NCBI GenBank assembly: GCA_002749535.1
Contig: MZZL01000405.1
Span: 372,001-436,000 of the forward strand
Source: Apophysomyces variabilis
Taxonomy: Eukaryota > Mucoromycota > Mucoromycetes > Mucorales > Mucoraceae
Direction: 5' to 3'
Length of the DNA: 64,000 nt
In this document: in pieces, positions 48,417 to 64,000 of the stretch
How positions within the stretch are numbered: position 1 is the stretch's first letter
How the letters are laid out: every line of letters begins with the position of its first letter
Program-made: the position numbers and the translations under genes
Notes under the pieces: generated by a model
What the model saw: the letters and a program-made list of their open reading frames with translations, nothing else
Databases searched by the model: none
What the model was told of the DNA's origin: nothing

Positions 48417-48481
48417 TTATATGAACGCTGTGCCCCACAGAAAAGGAACAGGGAAGACAAGACGCGATCGATTGAAGGTTA

Positions 48482-50231
48482 ATGGTAGAAACACCAAAGG
48501 AAGTCAAAAAAGGACTCTTTCAAACGAAGTATGAGGATCTTCTCCTGTGAAATCTGAATGAACAGAAAAACAACTGGGAATACCGTTTTGACTTCTTTTG
48601 GATTGTAGACTATGCTTTAAGCCGTCTGCAGAGGGCAAACGGAAAAACGATACGAATAGTACCCTTCTCAGCTTTAAGCGGATGCGCATTGCTGGTAATG
48701 AAGAAGATGACGATGTAAAGGTATGCGCAGCATCTACTGCATTTGGAGCATGGCCTTAACCCATCTTTCAGGTACAAACGTTTTGATCGCAAATCTACGC
48801 AAACGATCGATGCTCTTTATTATTGCCTTTTTATTCATTTCTCGATTTATTTTTCTCTCTTCAGGTCAATCCCGTTAGGAACTCTTCATTCGGGTAAGGA
48901 ACTGATTTTTTCGTATTCTGCCTGTGTTTACACGTTCTTGTAGGCTGAGTAACCGCTTCCCTTTTCAGAAAAACATTGAACCACCTATGCTTCATTCGAT
49001 CGAAATGAAATATTCGGAAGAGGAGATGTGGACTCGTCTTCAAATACGCGAATTCATGTTTCGATTTGGGGAGCATTTTCAATTTCAACCCCATATCATA
49101 GCCAGTTTACAAAATGTGCAGGGTGACTGGCGTATGAAACGGCTATCAGCCTATATAGTGTGGAAAGCACTTGTTGTCCTGGATGCAAGTCTATACGAAA
49201 TGATTCCTGCAGAAGATCGGCCTAAATCCGAACTCCCTGGTCAAAGCTACTTAAGCAAAACCAACCATCTTCCCTTGATGGCCAACTATATATTGAATCA
49301 ATGGATGGAAGAAAAAGGTCTGGATGATCCAGAGTTGGAGGAAAATGAGCGCCGTGATGCTTTTTTTGTTGTCTTTTGTCAAGAGGGAATGACAGCGAAA
49401 CGTTGGCAGGATATCGCGGAATTACTGGCTGCAGCAGAATGCACTGATTTACCTGTGCCTACCATACGCAACGATCATCAGGAAAGAACTTTTGTACAAA
49501 AGATACAAAGTTTCCGTAAACTAAGCCGAGGAGCTTGCCCGTTGAGTACAATAGATGAACTGCGAATGATACAAATGCTATTAGACATACTATTATTTGA
49601 TCAAACGGTACGACAACGATTGCTCGATGCGGCGAAAGAAGTAAAGGAAAAGGAAGCGTTGTTAAACAAAGAACGAAAAGGTTTTAAGTTGGATAACATG
49701 GAGAAAATGTCAAAAAGGAAAAGTTTGGCTATCCGGATGGAGCAGCTGATAGCGGTTGGTAAACACAGCCAGAAAGTTATCGTGGAATCCGAGTTGGAAG
49801 CACTAGATATCAAGATAAGAGACGAAAAGATGGAAATGGACAGAAAAGAGATGGAGCTTATTAACGCCAAGCTGAAAACCGAGCTTCGATTGCAAAGAAC
49901 ATGTACCGATGCGAAAGGGAACGAATATTGGTTTTTTAATGACCTTCTTACTTCTCAACTTGGCCACGCGACAGACATCCGAAACAACGAATGTTATTGG
50001 TCCTATGGTGTGATAGTGATTGGTCCGGGTTATGATGGCGGAACAGAGCGCAGATGGTGGCATATTGATGGAATCCAGAGTATGCTGCAGCTAGAGAAAT
50101 GGATAATGCACGATTGGACTCCTAATGATAAGACAACAAGAGACATCCTAAAAACTCAATTGACTTGTCGCATTCAGTATCTGCGCTTACTCGAGAGTGC
50201 TGTTTACGGGGAAGGCTATTTCTCCAAGTGA
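48482..50231 (+). CDS. DDT/WHIM-domain chromatin protein
   Basis: Exons 48482-48546, 48609-48720, 48865-48893 and 48944-50231 join to 1494 nt (497 aa). After a short basic N-terminus, residues about 85-150 form a DDT-like helical domain (WTRLQIREFMFRFGEHFQFQ then WRMKRLSAYIVWKALVVL). A WHIM1-like segment, STIDELRMIQMLLDILLFDQ, lies near residue 275. A charged coiled coil follows (KIRDEKMEMDRKEMELINAK). A WHIM2/WSD-like segment, CTDAKGNEYWFFNDL, leads to RRWWHIDGIQSMLQLEKWI. In ISWI-associated proteins such as ACF1/BAZ and yeast Itc1/Ioc3, these modules clamp linker DNA and contact ISWI. No PHD finger or bromodomain is present, so it is a compact DDT-WHIM protein. The third exon is only 29 nt. 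Confidence 0.75.
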
Positions 50232-50420
50232 TACAACTGTCGCATGAATGTAGCAGGCCCCAGACTGACCAATCCAGAGAACCCAGAGAGAGTGTACTCC
50301 ACCTCTATATTTTTTCTTTTTTTCATGTACATTACATCCTAATATACGAAACGTGCATATATTTCTTAACAACTTTTTTTCCCCTTCCAACCTTCTTCCC
50401 CTTTTCTTCTGTCTTTATCG

Positions 50421-53400
50421 ATGACCAGTCGAGATAATGACACGATATTCTCTTTATCACGACAGTCTGCTGGTGAGATTAGTGAACCAGCGATTGTCAA
50501 AGAGGAATCGCCACTTAATGACGTTTGCATGTTTGGGTATACATCCGGTGATGCACCCATGAACTCACCACAGCCAGTCTGTTCAGTGTCACGTAAAAGA
50601 AAGCAGTTTGACGACGGATTTGGGGGACGGGATGATTCAGGTTGGCTTTATACCACAGATGACGAGCGTCTTCTCACCTCTCTTACTCTCTCTCTGCCAT
50701 AGCTGGCCTTGACTCGCAGACTTCTACAAGTTGGCAACTCCCTTGTTCAGTGGCCCAAGAGGAAAACATGTTTAACTTGCCATATTCTGAAAGTCTTCAG
50801 CTTCAGCAGTTGACGCAGTGGACAGGCATGATACATTCGATGCCTGCTGGTGCTGGTGAGAACATTTCCGTTGAAAAGGGTGACATCAAAAGATCCGGGA
50901 CGTTTGACGATCCTGTCAACACGATGATGCTTAATATGGACCAGCCACGCCTTTCGGATCAAGATGCTACTTGGATGCTGCATAACCGATGCGATTTCGG
51001 ACATATGCGTCGACACTCGGTCGCAGTGGGTGATTTAGCATACGACCGTAACCATCCGCATCTCCTGCATGGCTCTTCTTCCTCGGACCTTCCTACTTCC
51101 CCTTTGGCATCACAGAATTTGTCATCCGCACGACCGTACTTTACGAATCGTCACATGTCTCTGCACGATATCCGTTTCCATCGCCAACTTCAGACAAGTG
51201 ATAGTGATCGATTTGCAGAGTGGACGTGCGGCCCTTCGTCTTCGCGCTCTGCGTCTTTACCACAGGCTGGTCATCAACGCCCTCGAGCACCGCCACTGCG
51301 ACTTGATAACCTCCCTCGCTCAGATGATACCCGCAATTTTGATTCATTGTACTACCAACAAGAAGAAGCCCAAGCTTCGCCAATGACGCCTGCATTTTTC
51401 TCTCCTGCGTTTATCGAAGCGTTAGAGAACATTCAACTAACTAATGGTGGACCAGAAAGTTACCCGTTCTCACACCAATTTATCAATCCTCATGATATGC
51501 TTGTATCTGATTCTCACAAAGACGGCCTTTCAGCTTATTTTCCTGTAGACAATCGTGACGAAAGTGCTAATATTTGCCCTGAAGATCATCAGGATCCCCC
51601 AGAAATGGCTGGATGCGTTACCAGCAGTTCAACTTCTTCGCTCAATCATCGGCAGTCCAAGGTGATTACTTCGTCACCTTCACCATCCCTTTCCCCGTCG
51701 TACTCACAGAGTGGTAAAGGGTATATGGGCACTATCCATAACCCTTATTACCCTCAGTCGCATCCTACCATTATGGAAGAGGAAGAAGACAAACCCCATG
51801 CGAATAGCGAACTGTGCCTTCAATCTCATTCAAAGATCACTCCGATGTTACATAGCCCGGATCAATTCCGATCAATGATTCAAACTTACCTGTCAAATCC
51901 GACTGTTATTACGACCAATGAGTTAACATTGATGATACTCACAAGTAAAGTAGCACAGAAAAGCTATGGTACCGAAAAGAGGTCTGTTACTTTTTTTTTT
52001 CTTTTTGAGCTCGGCTGGTCATTTTTTGGTTCCTCAGATTAACATATATCATATATCAAAGGTTTTTATGTCCTCCACCGACCATTGTTTTGCTTGGTGC
52101 TCACTGGTGGACGCAAGCAAGTCAGCATAACAAGGACGCAGATACGCTATGCCCGCCTACCATTAAGGTCCGGATGGTGGGTGATGTTACTTCGGCTAGA
52201 TCTGCCATAGCCGTTCCACCTGGCCCTATGGAGTGGTCTACTATGTCAGGACTTTCTTGGAATGCATCAGCTGCATCTAAGAATAACTCTCCTACAGGGT
52301 TGGCACCTGCTATTCGGATTAATGAACCCATAGTAACGGGTAGAAGCGTATCCAAGAATCTGTACATCAGCGACACGGACGAGAAGCGGAAAAAGGTAGA
52401 AATGCTTGTCGATATTCAGATGGCAAATGGAACGGATCTTGGCGTCTTCCGCAGCAGTGATATTCGGGTGATAAGCAAGCCAAGTAAGAAACGACAAAGC
52501 CTGAAGAATATGGATCGTAAGTCTTGGGTTGCATTTTCTTAAGTCGTCTATATCTCACGTTTTGACCAGTTTGTATTCATCATGGGTCAACAATCTCTCT
52601 TTTCAACCGGATTCGATCTCAAACGGTGTCCACACGCTACTTGGGCGTATCAAATGCAGACGGATCAATGGTGTCTTATGGCAATAACCGTAGATTGGAT
52701 TGGCAAACGGCGCAGGCGGCCGATGCTTCCTCTATCAGCAGCGGAACGTGTTTTGCTGCTCGCACACAAAGTTGGGATCCGTTCATCATTTGGGTTGTTG
52801 ATACACTGGGCGTTGACAAAGATGCAAAGCCTAAAAGCCCGAATGGATCTACTGGCTGGCCACAGCCACCGTCTCTGGCGCTGAAGCACACGGGAGACAG
52901 CCCATTGCCTGTATATTATAACCAACCGATTGTTTTGCAATGTTTAAATACTGGCCTTGTAAGTCCAGTCATGATCATTCGCAAGATAGATCATGGAACA
53001 GCCGCAATGGGTGGCATGTACGCCAACGACAACTCAGTAGCTGGTGGCGAATATGGCGATGAGATGATAGGTGATCCAGTATCACAGCTTCATAAGGTTG
53101 CATTCCAGATTGTTGACGATCCTTCTACTGTCATAAGACAACGTCGACCGTTTCCAGAGGCGGGAGCACAAATGGCACTTCCAAAGTCAATCAAACCTGC
53201 TTCGTATCTCAGCTGCGTAAAGGACCTGGTAGGTGTTCATCGGACATCAGGGCGTCGTGAAGTGGCTCCAGCATCTTCTTTGAATACCAGTCTTGTTAAG
53301 CAGCAACAACAACAGCAGCAGCAATTCCGCGGGGCAACGTTATCGACACCTATACCGCTTTCTTGGTCTAACCAGAACCCGACCAACGAATATGACGTTG

Positions 53401-54100
53401 CGACTGCGTCGGCTCAAGACAACGACCGCGTGGTTCGGAAAAGAAGAGTATCGTGCGATTCTCAAGTCAAGGCAGGACCCATTCTTAATGACAGTTTACC
53501 TGAGGTAGTTCCTATTAATACTATCAATACGACCAGGCGTCGTGTAAGTAGTATGAGTGATGCAACCTTAATGGACAGAGATTGTGATCCCTATATGCTA
53601 CCATCGAGAGCGCTTCATCAACGGCGTGCCAGTGTTTCAGCGAATCCTTCATCCATGGTACAAACGGTATGGTACGAAGATGTGGCAGATTCGGCCGTTT
53701 GGACTATTGTAGGCACAGGTATGGTTGAAGCAAAATATGTTGGGTGTTAAACTTGCTTATGCGAGGTGCCGTCATAGATTGTGCCACATACAGTTTCTGG
53801 CCAACGCAGCCAATTTACCAACCTGTGACGCCAGTACCATTCATCACACAATGGCGTTTGATAGGCGATAACCGGCTTGTTGTTGAAGGACGTCATTTCA
53901 CTGCTGATATGACTGTATGGTTAGGAGCCAACATGGCAACGATGCTCCATACAGGACCTGATAGGATTGAGTGCATTATTCCGCCGGACATGAACCACAA
54001 GGTACCGTTGCTACTAGCTCGCGGAGACGGCGTTGTATATCGAACACGAGAGTGGTTTGATTTTTCTAACACTAAGGAGAGTAAAATAGCCACGAGTTAG
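50421..54100 (+). CDS. CSL (CBF1/Su(H)/LAG-1) family transcription factor, fungal type
   Basis: Exons 50421-50640, 50703-51981, 52062-52516, 52570-53718 and 53778-54100 join to 3426 nt (1141 aa). The first about 460 residues are Ser/Pro/His-rich and probably disordered, as in the long fungal CSL class. The Rel-homology N-terminal domain starts near 470 and includes KRFLCPPPTIVLLGAHWW and KNLYISDTDEKRK. The beta-trefoil domain starts at LCIHHGSTISLFNRIRSQTV then STRYLGVSNADG and is interrupted by long inserts, one with a poly-Gln run (53301-53324). The C-terminal TIG/IPT domain is RLIGDNRLVVEGRHFTADMT then VWLGANMATM. CSL proteins bind GTGRGAA-type sites; in animals they are the Notch nuclear effector, and in fission yeast (Cbf11/12) they act in adhesion, cell cycle and lipid genes without Notch. 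Confidence 0.92.
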
Positions 54101-54518
54101 TTGCTGCTTGAATATGTGTTCTTATTTTTTACTTGATGCAATTGAAGAGCAGCTGATGGGATTTCACTACTTTTTTACTATATCCATGAGGACAAAGAAA
54201 AAAAAATGATGTTCGTTACTGTATGAACGAGTAACCTCCTAATATTTTCTTTCTTGTCTTTTTCATCACGTTCTCTTTTTCCCCTGTCCACATATAAGCC
54301 CGGTCTTTTCCTTGCAATTACCCCCTGTCAGTTGAGAAAACTAAAGACTCCACCTGCTTTTTTGCAAAAGCTCCCGCATCCCTTTTCCCCATCCTCAATC
54401 TTTGAATATAACCTGGACGTAATTTGATCCATTTTACTATTTCTTTCTTTTCTCTCCTTCACTCTTTTGTTTTCTTTACTACGTACCTTAATAATTTTAA
54501 AGTTAGAATATCCTAATC
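54101..54518 (+). promoter_or_regulatory. Intergenic leader region of the SAD/BRSK-like kinase gene
   Basis: Pyrimidine-rich sequence (54240-54480) precedes the ATG, as for other genes here. No open frame of note. Confidence 0.4.
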
Positions 54519-58233
<3,715 letters not shown>

Positions 58234-58690
58234 CTACGAAGAAAAACAGAGACAGAGAAACACACAGGCAGGGAAATCTCACAGCAGGAGATCGCACATA
58301 CACATAAATAGTACACACATCACAGACATCACACATCAGACACACAGAAACAGAGGAACTCGTTCGTACACAAATTGCACACACGCACAGAAACCCAAAT
58401 TCACATGGCAAACGCACACAAACATATCACACCTCACTTCACACCACAATCCACACAACCACACACATACAGGCACAGAGAGACAAACGCACACACGGAT
58501 TTATTCTATATATTCACACGGCACATATCCGCACTCACCTTTCCTTTCCTTTCACCCTCATCTCCATTCTTTTCAATATATTTATATCTTTCTTTTTTTT
58601 TTCCTTATCCTTTTTATCCTCTGCCGTTCTTGTAGATATGCAAAGATGTATGTCGCTTTCTTTTAAATTGTTGAGTGTTATTTTCACCAT
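58234..58690 (+). other. CA-rich 3' flank of the kinase gene
   Basis: From about 58240 to 58510 the plus strand is a degenerate CACA/ACAGA-rich tract, followed by a T-rich tract. This is likely 3' UTR. Open frames reading His/Thr repeats are simple-sequence artefacts. Confidence 0.6.
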
Positions 58691-61087
58691 TACAGTAAAA
58701 ATCGCAAAAAAAGAAAACAAAGTTGGACTTTTTTCCTTCATTCAGGAAGTTTGGGTCTTCAGATTGCAAGCTTTTCTTTCCTAGTGCTCTTTCAACGGCC
58801 ATTGAAGCTGAATGGTATCCAGTGTTGCTGAACTGGACAGGCAAACTATTAGCGAATAACACGCATAGGCATCTAATAACGTGCAGGTTAGAATTCTTAC
58901 TGTGCGCTATGAATAGGATATAGTTGCGTTTGTGTTATCCATCGAAAACCAACAAAAAGACAGAAAACTGCAAGCTGTATGATTGAGTAGACCATAGAAC
59001 GTTAGCTTGTTCTTTTACATACTCTTAAAGCGGAATGCAACTTGCCAATCTGCTGATGCAACCATTTAGGGCCGCTCTATATACGAAACGGATACAACAC
59101 GCTGTTTCTTACTTATTATGCATGATAGGGCCTGTCTATTTTCGAGGGCTGCTACGAATCCATCACTTCTATCAGAATGTTTAGTCGCTAATACATACAC
59201 TGCTTATGTGCTAAAGGACAAGAGCCACTAAGAACTCCCCTTCATTGCCAGTCTTTTCTCTCTAGATTCTCGTTAGCGTAAAGCTCCAACTAAGTGACGA
59301 ATTATATGCAGATTGATTATTCGATCTATAAGCCTATTTGTTTACTTTCTTTTCTCACTGGAATTAAGGAGAAAAGTTCTTTGGCGAGCCATTATCATGC
59401 AAGCATACAAACCTTAATATGCGGTAGTAAAGAAAGATACTTCTTACTTTTACCCTCCCCCTTTCAAAAACGTCATCACGACTTGTTCAATCCCACCAAG
59501 ACGTCAGCTTACTTTTATTCCTAAACTTTCATTCACTGAAGAAATTACTAGTGCTATCGTAAGGAGTGAAAAAGCTTTACTCCTTAGCTGTGAGTCGCCC
59601 AAGCACATAAAACAAATACATTAATCACGCTCCACAACTTTATTTGAAGAACAACTTTTTTATTGTATAGACAGTCATCGAATTCAGAAGCAAGAGAGTC
59701 ATTCTGAATTAAGAATCTGGTATGTTTGCGAAAAGAAAGACGAAAAAGAAAAGAGGATTCGCTTTTGCATAAAATAGACCGAGATTGTGCTTAATACATG
59801 TGCATATGCATATACTTTTTTTTTGCACCTTTGTTGCGTCCCCTCAGCATGTCGATGCATTAACAGATGTTAATACGTAATGGCGCAGACATTTTGGGAG
59901 ACCATTTAACGCATACGTGATCATTCATACAAGCTTTTTTTTGTTAGCGGATTCCATACCCTTTATCAAAGGTTCAGACGACTTTATCGGGTAAAGATCG
60001 AAACTTTGTGACAATGAGAAGAGGGTCTCGCAGAACCAATGTACACACATTTGAAACTATGATGTTAAACTTCAATGACATTTACCGCTTATGATCTTTG
60101 GAAAACATTTCAGCATTGTTGTAGACTCTGACGGATTTGCTGACAAGCAAGAGTAGCGCCATTGCATCCATGCTAACCGGTGACATGGGCATGAATAAGG
60201 TTCCATACGATGATAGGTATGTTATCCCACTGAATTGCTTGACCTATTTTGCCCGAATCAGCAAGCGCCGTGTGTTTACAGACAGTTGGCGATAACAATA
60301 GGCGGCTTTGGTAGTTTTAGCAACAGAACAAGGTCCCTTATAACAGCACCTCCTATTTTACAAGCCGAGGTCATTCTGGAGTACAAATCCATCAGCAAAT
60401 AGCTGGAAACCTAGTACAAAACAAGAAAAGTGCTGCTAAAAGGATCAGAATTCACCGATGCATAACTACTTTCGAGTATGGCCCTAACAGGCTAAAATAA
60501 GCGTAAAATAGTGTTAAAGAAAGCGTAAAGGCCCATACACGTCCACTATGTGGTTCTATGCGACCAGATTTGTACCGCTGGTTACAAACGCCAACTTCAT
60601 ATGTAGGGAGAACAAAGACTCATGCGTGCAGACCACCACATGTCGAACATTAAACTTCACTGCACCAGACATCCAAGAGTTTGACACGTCTAAAGCACAA
60701 GTTACTTTTTATTTTTTCCATTGATCTTATCTCTTGTAGTCTGGATAATGGTTATAGCAGTATAATTAAAATCTTCTGCAGAAGACAAATTTCTTTACCC
60801 GTTAACCCAGCCACTGCTATAATAACTGTTTCCTAAATACGCTAGGATTCCGATGCCAAAAAATGGCCATTGTTCGCAGATATGCAACCTTAGAAGACTT
60901 TAGTTCGAACCGATGTCTTCACTCAAAGTAGAAGTGAAAATTTGGCACGCCGATAACAGTTTTGCTATAAAGTGCTCCATTGATAGGCTGTACCTGAATG
61001 GCCAGTGAGCAGAAGCAGTTAAGCAAAGTCTACTTACCAGCCAGATCTAAAAGAAAATCCTACGCCGGCTCTTTGGGTATCCGTTAC
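58691..61087. other. Gene desert before the OB-fold gene
   Basis: About 2.4 kb of AT-rich sequence. One minus-strand segment at 58740-58860 reads FANSLPVQFSNTGYHSASMA then VERALGKKSLQSEDPNFLNE and could be an eroded exon. Otherwise I see nothing I can support. Confidence 0.5.
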
Positions 61088-62569
61088 TTAGTTAAAAGGT
61101 ATACTATCATTGTCGTCACTTGATAATAAATCATCCTCTACGTGTTCACTTGCAAAATCTTCCTCCATCCCATCGTCGTTGTCCATTGATCCTATGTAAT
61201 CTTCATTTCTGCCTTCCATAGCGACATCTTCCATGTCAACAGTTGAATGATAGGATTCTTGTTTGATTTTGCCGAATGCTACGGAGCCATTAAATCGGAT
61301 ATCATCCTTTTGCTTAGAATCATCATCGATGTCGCCTGATGGCATCGCTTAGAAAATGTTGGCTCTAATGCTCTGATATTTACCGACTAATCCGTCCAAG
61401 TAGAAACGTTGATCTGGTGATACCATAAGCGACCTGATACTGATTGGTCCAGTTTCCCATAGCTTCTCGATCTCATCTTGCATTATAGGAGGGGCGTACT
61501 GCCAAATCATCAATACTCATTCCGTAGAGCGATGGTAGAACTCATACCCATTCCTGTTTGTCCAGTTGCTCGAGCATTTGTTGTGTTGAAACACTCTGTT
61601 CCCCTTCGTCATTTGAAGGTGCCTTCTATATCTTATCGTTACTTTATCCAGAATCGACATAAACGTAGTTGCAACCACTCACATATTTCGGCAGCAGGCC
61701 ATACTCTTGAAATGATATGTACTCGAACGCAGGCATCATACGCTGATAATTCTCAAAGGGAATCAAACCATCTGTATAAAGAAATTTAGCAACATGATCC
61801 CCGTTTTGATGTTCTACGAAGCCATACTTTCAGGATACCATTTTGCCATATCTCCATCGTCTAGACTAGTAACAAAGGGAAACAATGAGTTCAGACTGAA
61901 GTATGAATGTGTACCCTACTAACCTTGGCATGGTATACTGCAACTCTTGAAGCCATTCTCGTACATCCCGACAAAGACAAATGTCTTCCGGAGGCTGACG
62001 ACGGATATTTCCCCCGTAGCCTAGGAATTCATATTCAACGGGTATTAAATGAACTGCTAGCTGATCTCCCCTCCTATATATGCTAACAGCCACTTTATTG
62101 ATATGTACAACGGTGTTAAGCAGAGTCTCGGTCCAAGTTTCTGACCTGGCCGCGTACAGTTAGCCGATGGCTATCTACCTCGTATGGTACTTACGCAACT
62201 TCTTTGACAGCATCTGTAGCAAATAGGGCCGGGATGCGATGGAAACCGTCAGTAAGGTCTGCGACTATAAATTCAAGGTTTTCTGCGCGATTCTGTGCTA
62301 GATGCAGCTGAAAGGATCTTTAGCATTACGGACGTGATTCTCGGCACGCTTTTCTTCTGCCTTTATTTTACCTTACGTATCACGAAATGACCTTCAGCAG
62401 GTACTGGGGTATACAGCTTTTCTCGCCTATCCAGAACATATCCAAGTAGCTTGGGACTTCTAAAATACATTCGTGAATGTGTCTCTGCAATGATGTCGTT
62501 GAAAAAAGCTCTTCCATGGTGTCGCGCATATGGAAAAAAAAGTGCAGTCCTATTTTCGGCTATGCTCAT
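61088..62569 (-). CDS. Candidate shelterin TPP1/Tpz1-like OB-fold telomere protein
   Basis: Seven exons, 62569-62372, 62307-62195, 62145-61920, 61826-61683, 61625-61548, 61498-61384 and 61347-61088, join with all phases matching to 1134 nt (377 aa). Residues about 35-178 read as one OB fold: LLGYVLDRREKLY, HFVIRKLHLAQN, ENLEFIVADLTDGFHRIPAL, FATDAVKEVA, NTVVHINKVAVSIYRRGDQL, VHLIPVEYEFLGYGGN and CLCRDVREWLQEL. The order (strand with a D-G turn, R[IC]xALxxxEAL-like strand, second strand pair, FxLL-like strand, final helix) is that of TPP1/ACD and Est3, which bridge POT1 and telomerase. After a linker comes a very acidic tail (DNDDGMEEDFASEHVEDDLL) to the end. The start could instead be the Met at 62470. 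One intron (61348-61383) is only 36 nt. Family assignment is pattern-based and needs a profile or structure search. Confidence 0.55.
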
Positions 62570-64000
62570 TTGGGCACAGAGGGGTAAATGTGTTCATGCA
62601 AACTTCCATACTAAACGGATTGCATGGCGTGCCCATAAATCCGACTGATACTTCTGAGTGCCATTACCCAGATCCTATGTCCAAATTTCTCAGTTGATAT
62701 AACAATGTCCGTATGCAGTGCACGATCTCTATGTTAATGATGAGTTATGACCATACTTCTTATTCTATGGGTTGATTGGCAACTGATCCTTGTTAGAAAA
62801 ATAAGGTTTGGGTTCAATTCATGCTTTTTTTTGGCCTAGTAAATGGAGACCAGACTAGTGTTTGATCTATGGCTACACACTATATCCATAAACTCTATGT
62901 AAAGCCGAAGAATCGGTTTTTTGAATGGAATGCATAATTTTAACCAATCGAGCAATTTGGCAGAAATGAACCAAGATGTCAGCGTTTCGACAAGAATAAG
63001 CATGATCTATGTTTGTCTAAATGTGGTTTCGGTTACAAATTACATAATTTACTAACATTTGTTCTTTTTCCTTCACCATGCGAATTCCTGTGTTGTTATG
63101 CCATGTCTTACGCACGAGAGCAATAGGACAATAGAAAGTTAGCTTGATCCTTTTAGATGGTCCTTTGAAGAGATGTGCTTAAGCAAAACGTTTTAATAAG
63201 TACAATTCGGGGGAATGCTTAATGCAGTAAAAAGTGTTTCAAGGGTTTTGTAGGACAATACACGTAAACAGAGAGACAGATGGTTAAAACAATGAAATGA
63301 GTCGTAAACCCACCCTCACCACTAAGTCATGCTTATCAGGATCAGCTACATGCACATACACAGGGTGATGTTGACTAAAAATGGTTACAGCGAACCTTAG
63401 TTATTTGCAACGATCCAATTCCTGGAGTGCGGAAACGTACGATCCTGTATCGCAACATACAGGGAATGGCGATGTATTAGAGCCCTGCTTTTTTTTTTTT
63501 TTCAATGGAGCAGCTTTGAAATCGATTCCAAGAAGCGGGGTTATAACAAGTGGGGAATTGCATCGTTGATGTTCAAATAACGTCTGAACTTTCTAAGCAA
63601 GACGTAACAGCCGAACTTCGGTCTTAATCAATTCCCTTTGGGTTGTGCTACAGTTGTACCTAATCCGCGCTCTTTGCTATATGTCTTTGACTGCACAGCT
63701 GTATGCTCGCTACAAAGCGTTCTACTTGCAGCAAGAAATACCATATATAATAGTTCACCGAGGTTTCCCCCGAACCCCCCCCCCAAAGGGACTCATTCAC
63801 CCTTATTCTCGGTTTGCTTCCGGAAATCAGATGATCAGCAGCTTATGGGTTCGTCTTACAATACTGGTATACACACTACTGCAATGCTATTACCGTGCGT
63901 TCGTCATAATAACAGAAATAATGCATATAGCAATAGTAGCATCCGTTTAATTAAACGTAAGGGGCGTGCTTAACGACATAGAACGGATAAATGACCATTT
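62570..64000. other. Gene-free right end of the window
   Basis: AT-rich, presumably including the upstream region of the minus-strand OB-fold gene. Overlapping plus-strand frames at 63638-63973 and 63645-63950 run through a C-homopolymer (63776-63784) and have no recognisable features. The last 300 bases may hold part of a gene that continues outside the window, but I cannot support one. Confidence 0.5.

Noticed and set aside
48721..48864. Possible extra exon at 48775 in the DDT/WHIM gene
   Set aside because: Using the acceptor at 48774 hits a stop in phase; skipping to the acceptor at 48864 keeps the frame open through all exons.
60890..60990. GGTTCGAAC-like sequence on the minus strand as a tRNA B box
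   Set aside because: The flanking bases do not pair into a T-arm or acceptor stem. No tRNA or rRNA gene was recognised by eye anywhere in the window, though a covariance-model scan would be decisive.
63638..63973. Two overlapping plus-strand frames near the right edge
   Set aside because: They cross a nine-base C homopolymer and have no recognisable protein features; a partial gene beyond the window cannot be shown.

Overview
The window is eukaryotic nuclear DNA, most likely from an early-diverging fungus of the Mucoromycota (Mucorales-like). The evidence is short GT-AG introns of about 36-145 bases in nearly every gene, fungal housekeeping genes (MAP1, NMD3, RPL7, ARF1, TIM13, YPP1/TTC7), a fungal CSL transcription factor, a SAD/BRSK-type kinase, and a multicopy gene type I associate with mucoralean genomes. 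I rebuilt gene models by eye. Where exon coordinates are listed, the joined exons stay in frame from ATG to stop.

Layout. 0-5 kb: MAP1 (-), an ASCC1-like KH/2H-phosphoesterase protein (+), and a mitochondrial-looking flavin reductase with an extra C-terminal domain (+). 7-16 kb: a bHLH-Zip factor (-), NMD3 (+), a leucine-rich-repeat protein with a Cys-rich tail (+), and a questin-oxidase-like protein (+). 16-22 kb: a gene-poor stretch with decayed coding remnants, a 264-base direct duplication, and a probably broken member of a lineage-specific family. 22-37 kb: an FMN-dependent alpha-hydroxyacid oxidase (-), a SUN-domain protein (-), TIM13 (+), a small RVxF-motif protein (+), a PASK-like kinase (-), a secreted GH5 mannanase (-), and RPL7 (-). 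39-43.5 kb: ARF1 (+) and YPP1/TTC7 (+). 43.5-47.2 kb: gene-poor with decayed fragments. 47-58 kb: a basic coiled-coil protein (-), a DDT/WHIM protein (+), CSL (+), and a SAD/BRSK-like kinase (+). 58-64 kb: mostly empty except a seven-exon minus-strand gene at 61.1-62.6 kb.

The most interesting item is that seven-exon gene (61088-62569). Its spliced product has an N-terminal half that reads like the OB fold of the telomere protein TPP1/Tpz1 (ACD), followed by a linker and a very acidic tail. It would be a shelterin component in an early-diverging fungus, where such proteins are too divergent for routine annotation.

The genes do not form one pathway. Compact blocks of conserved genes alternate with 2-4 kb AT-rich deserts that hold frameshifted protein-coding relics. 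No tRNA, rRNA, CRISPR array or intact transposon was seen.
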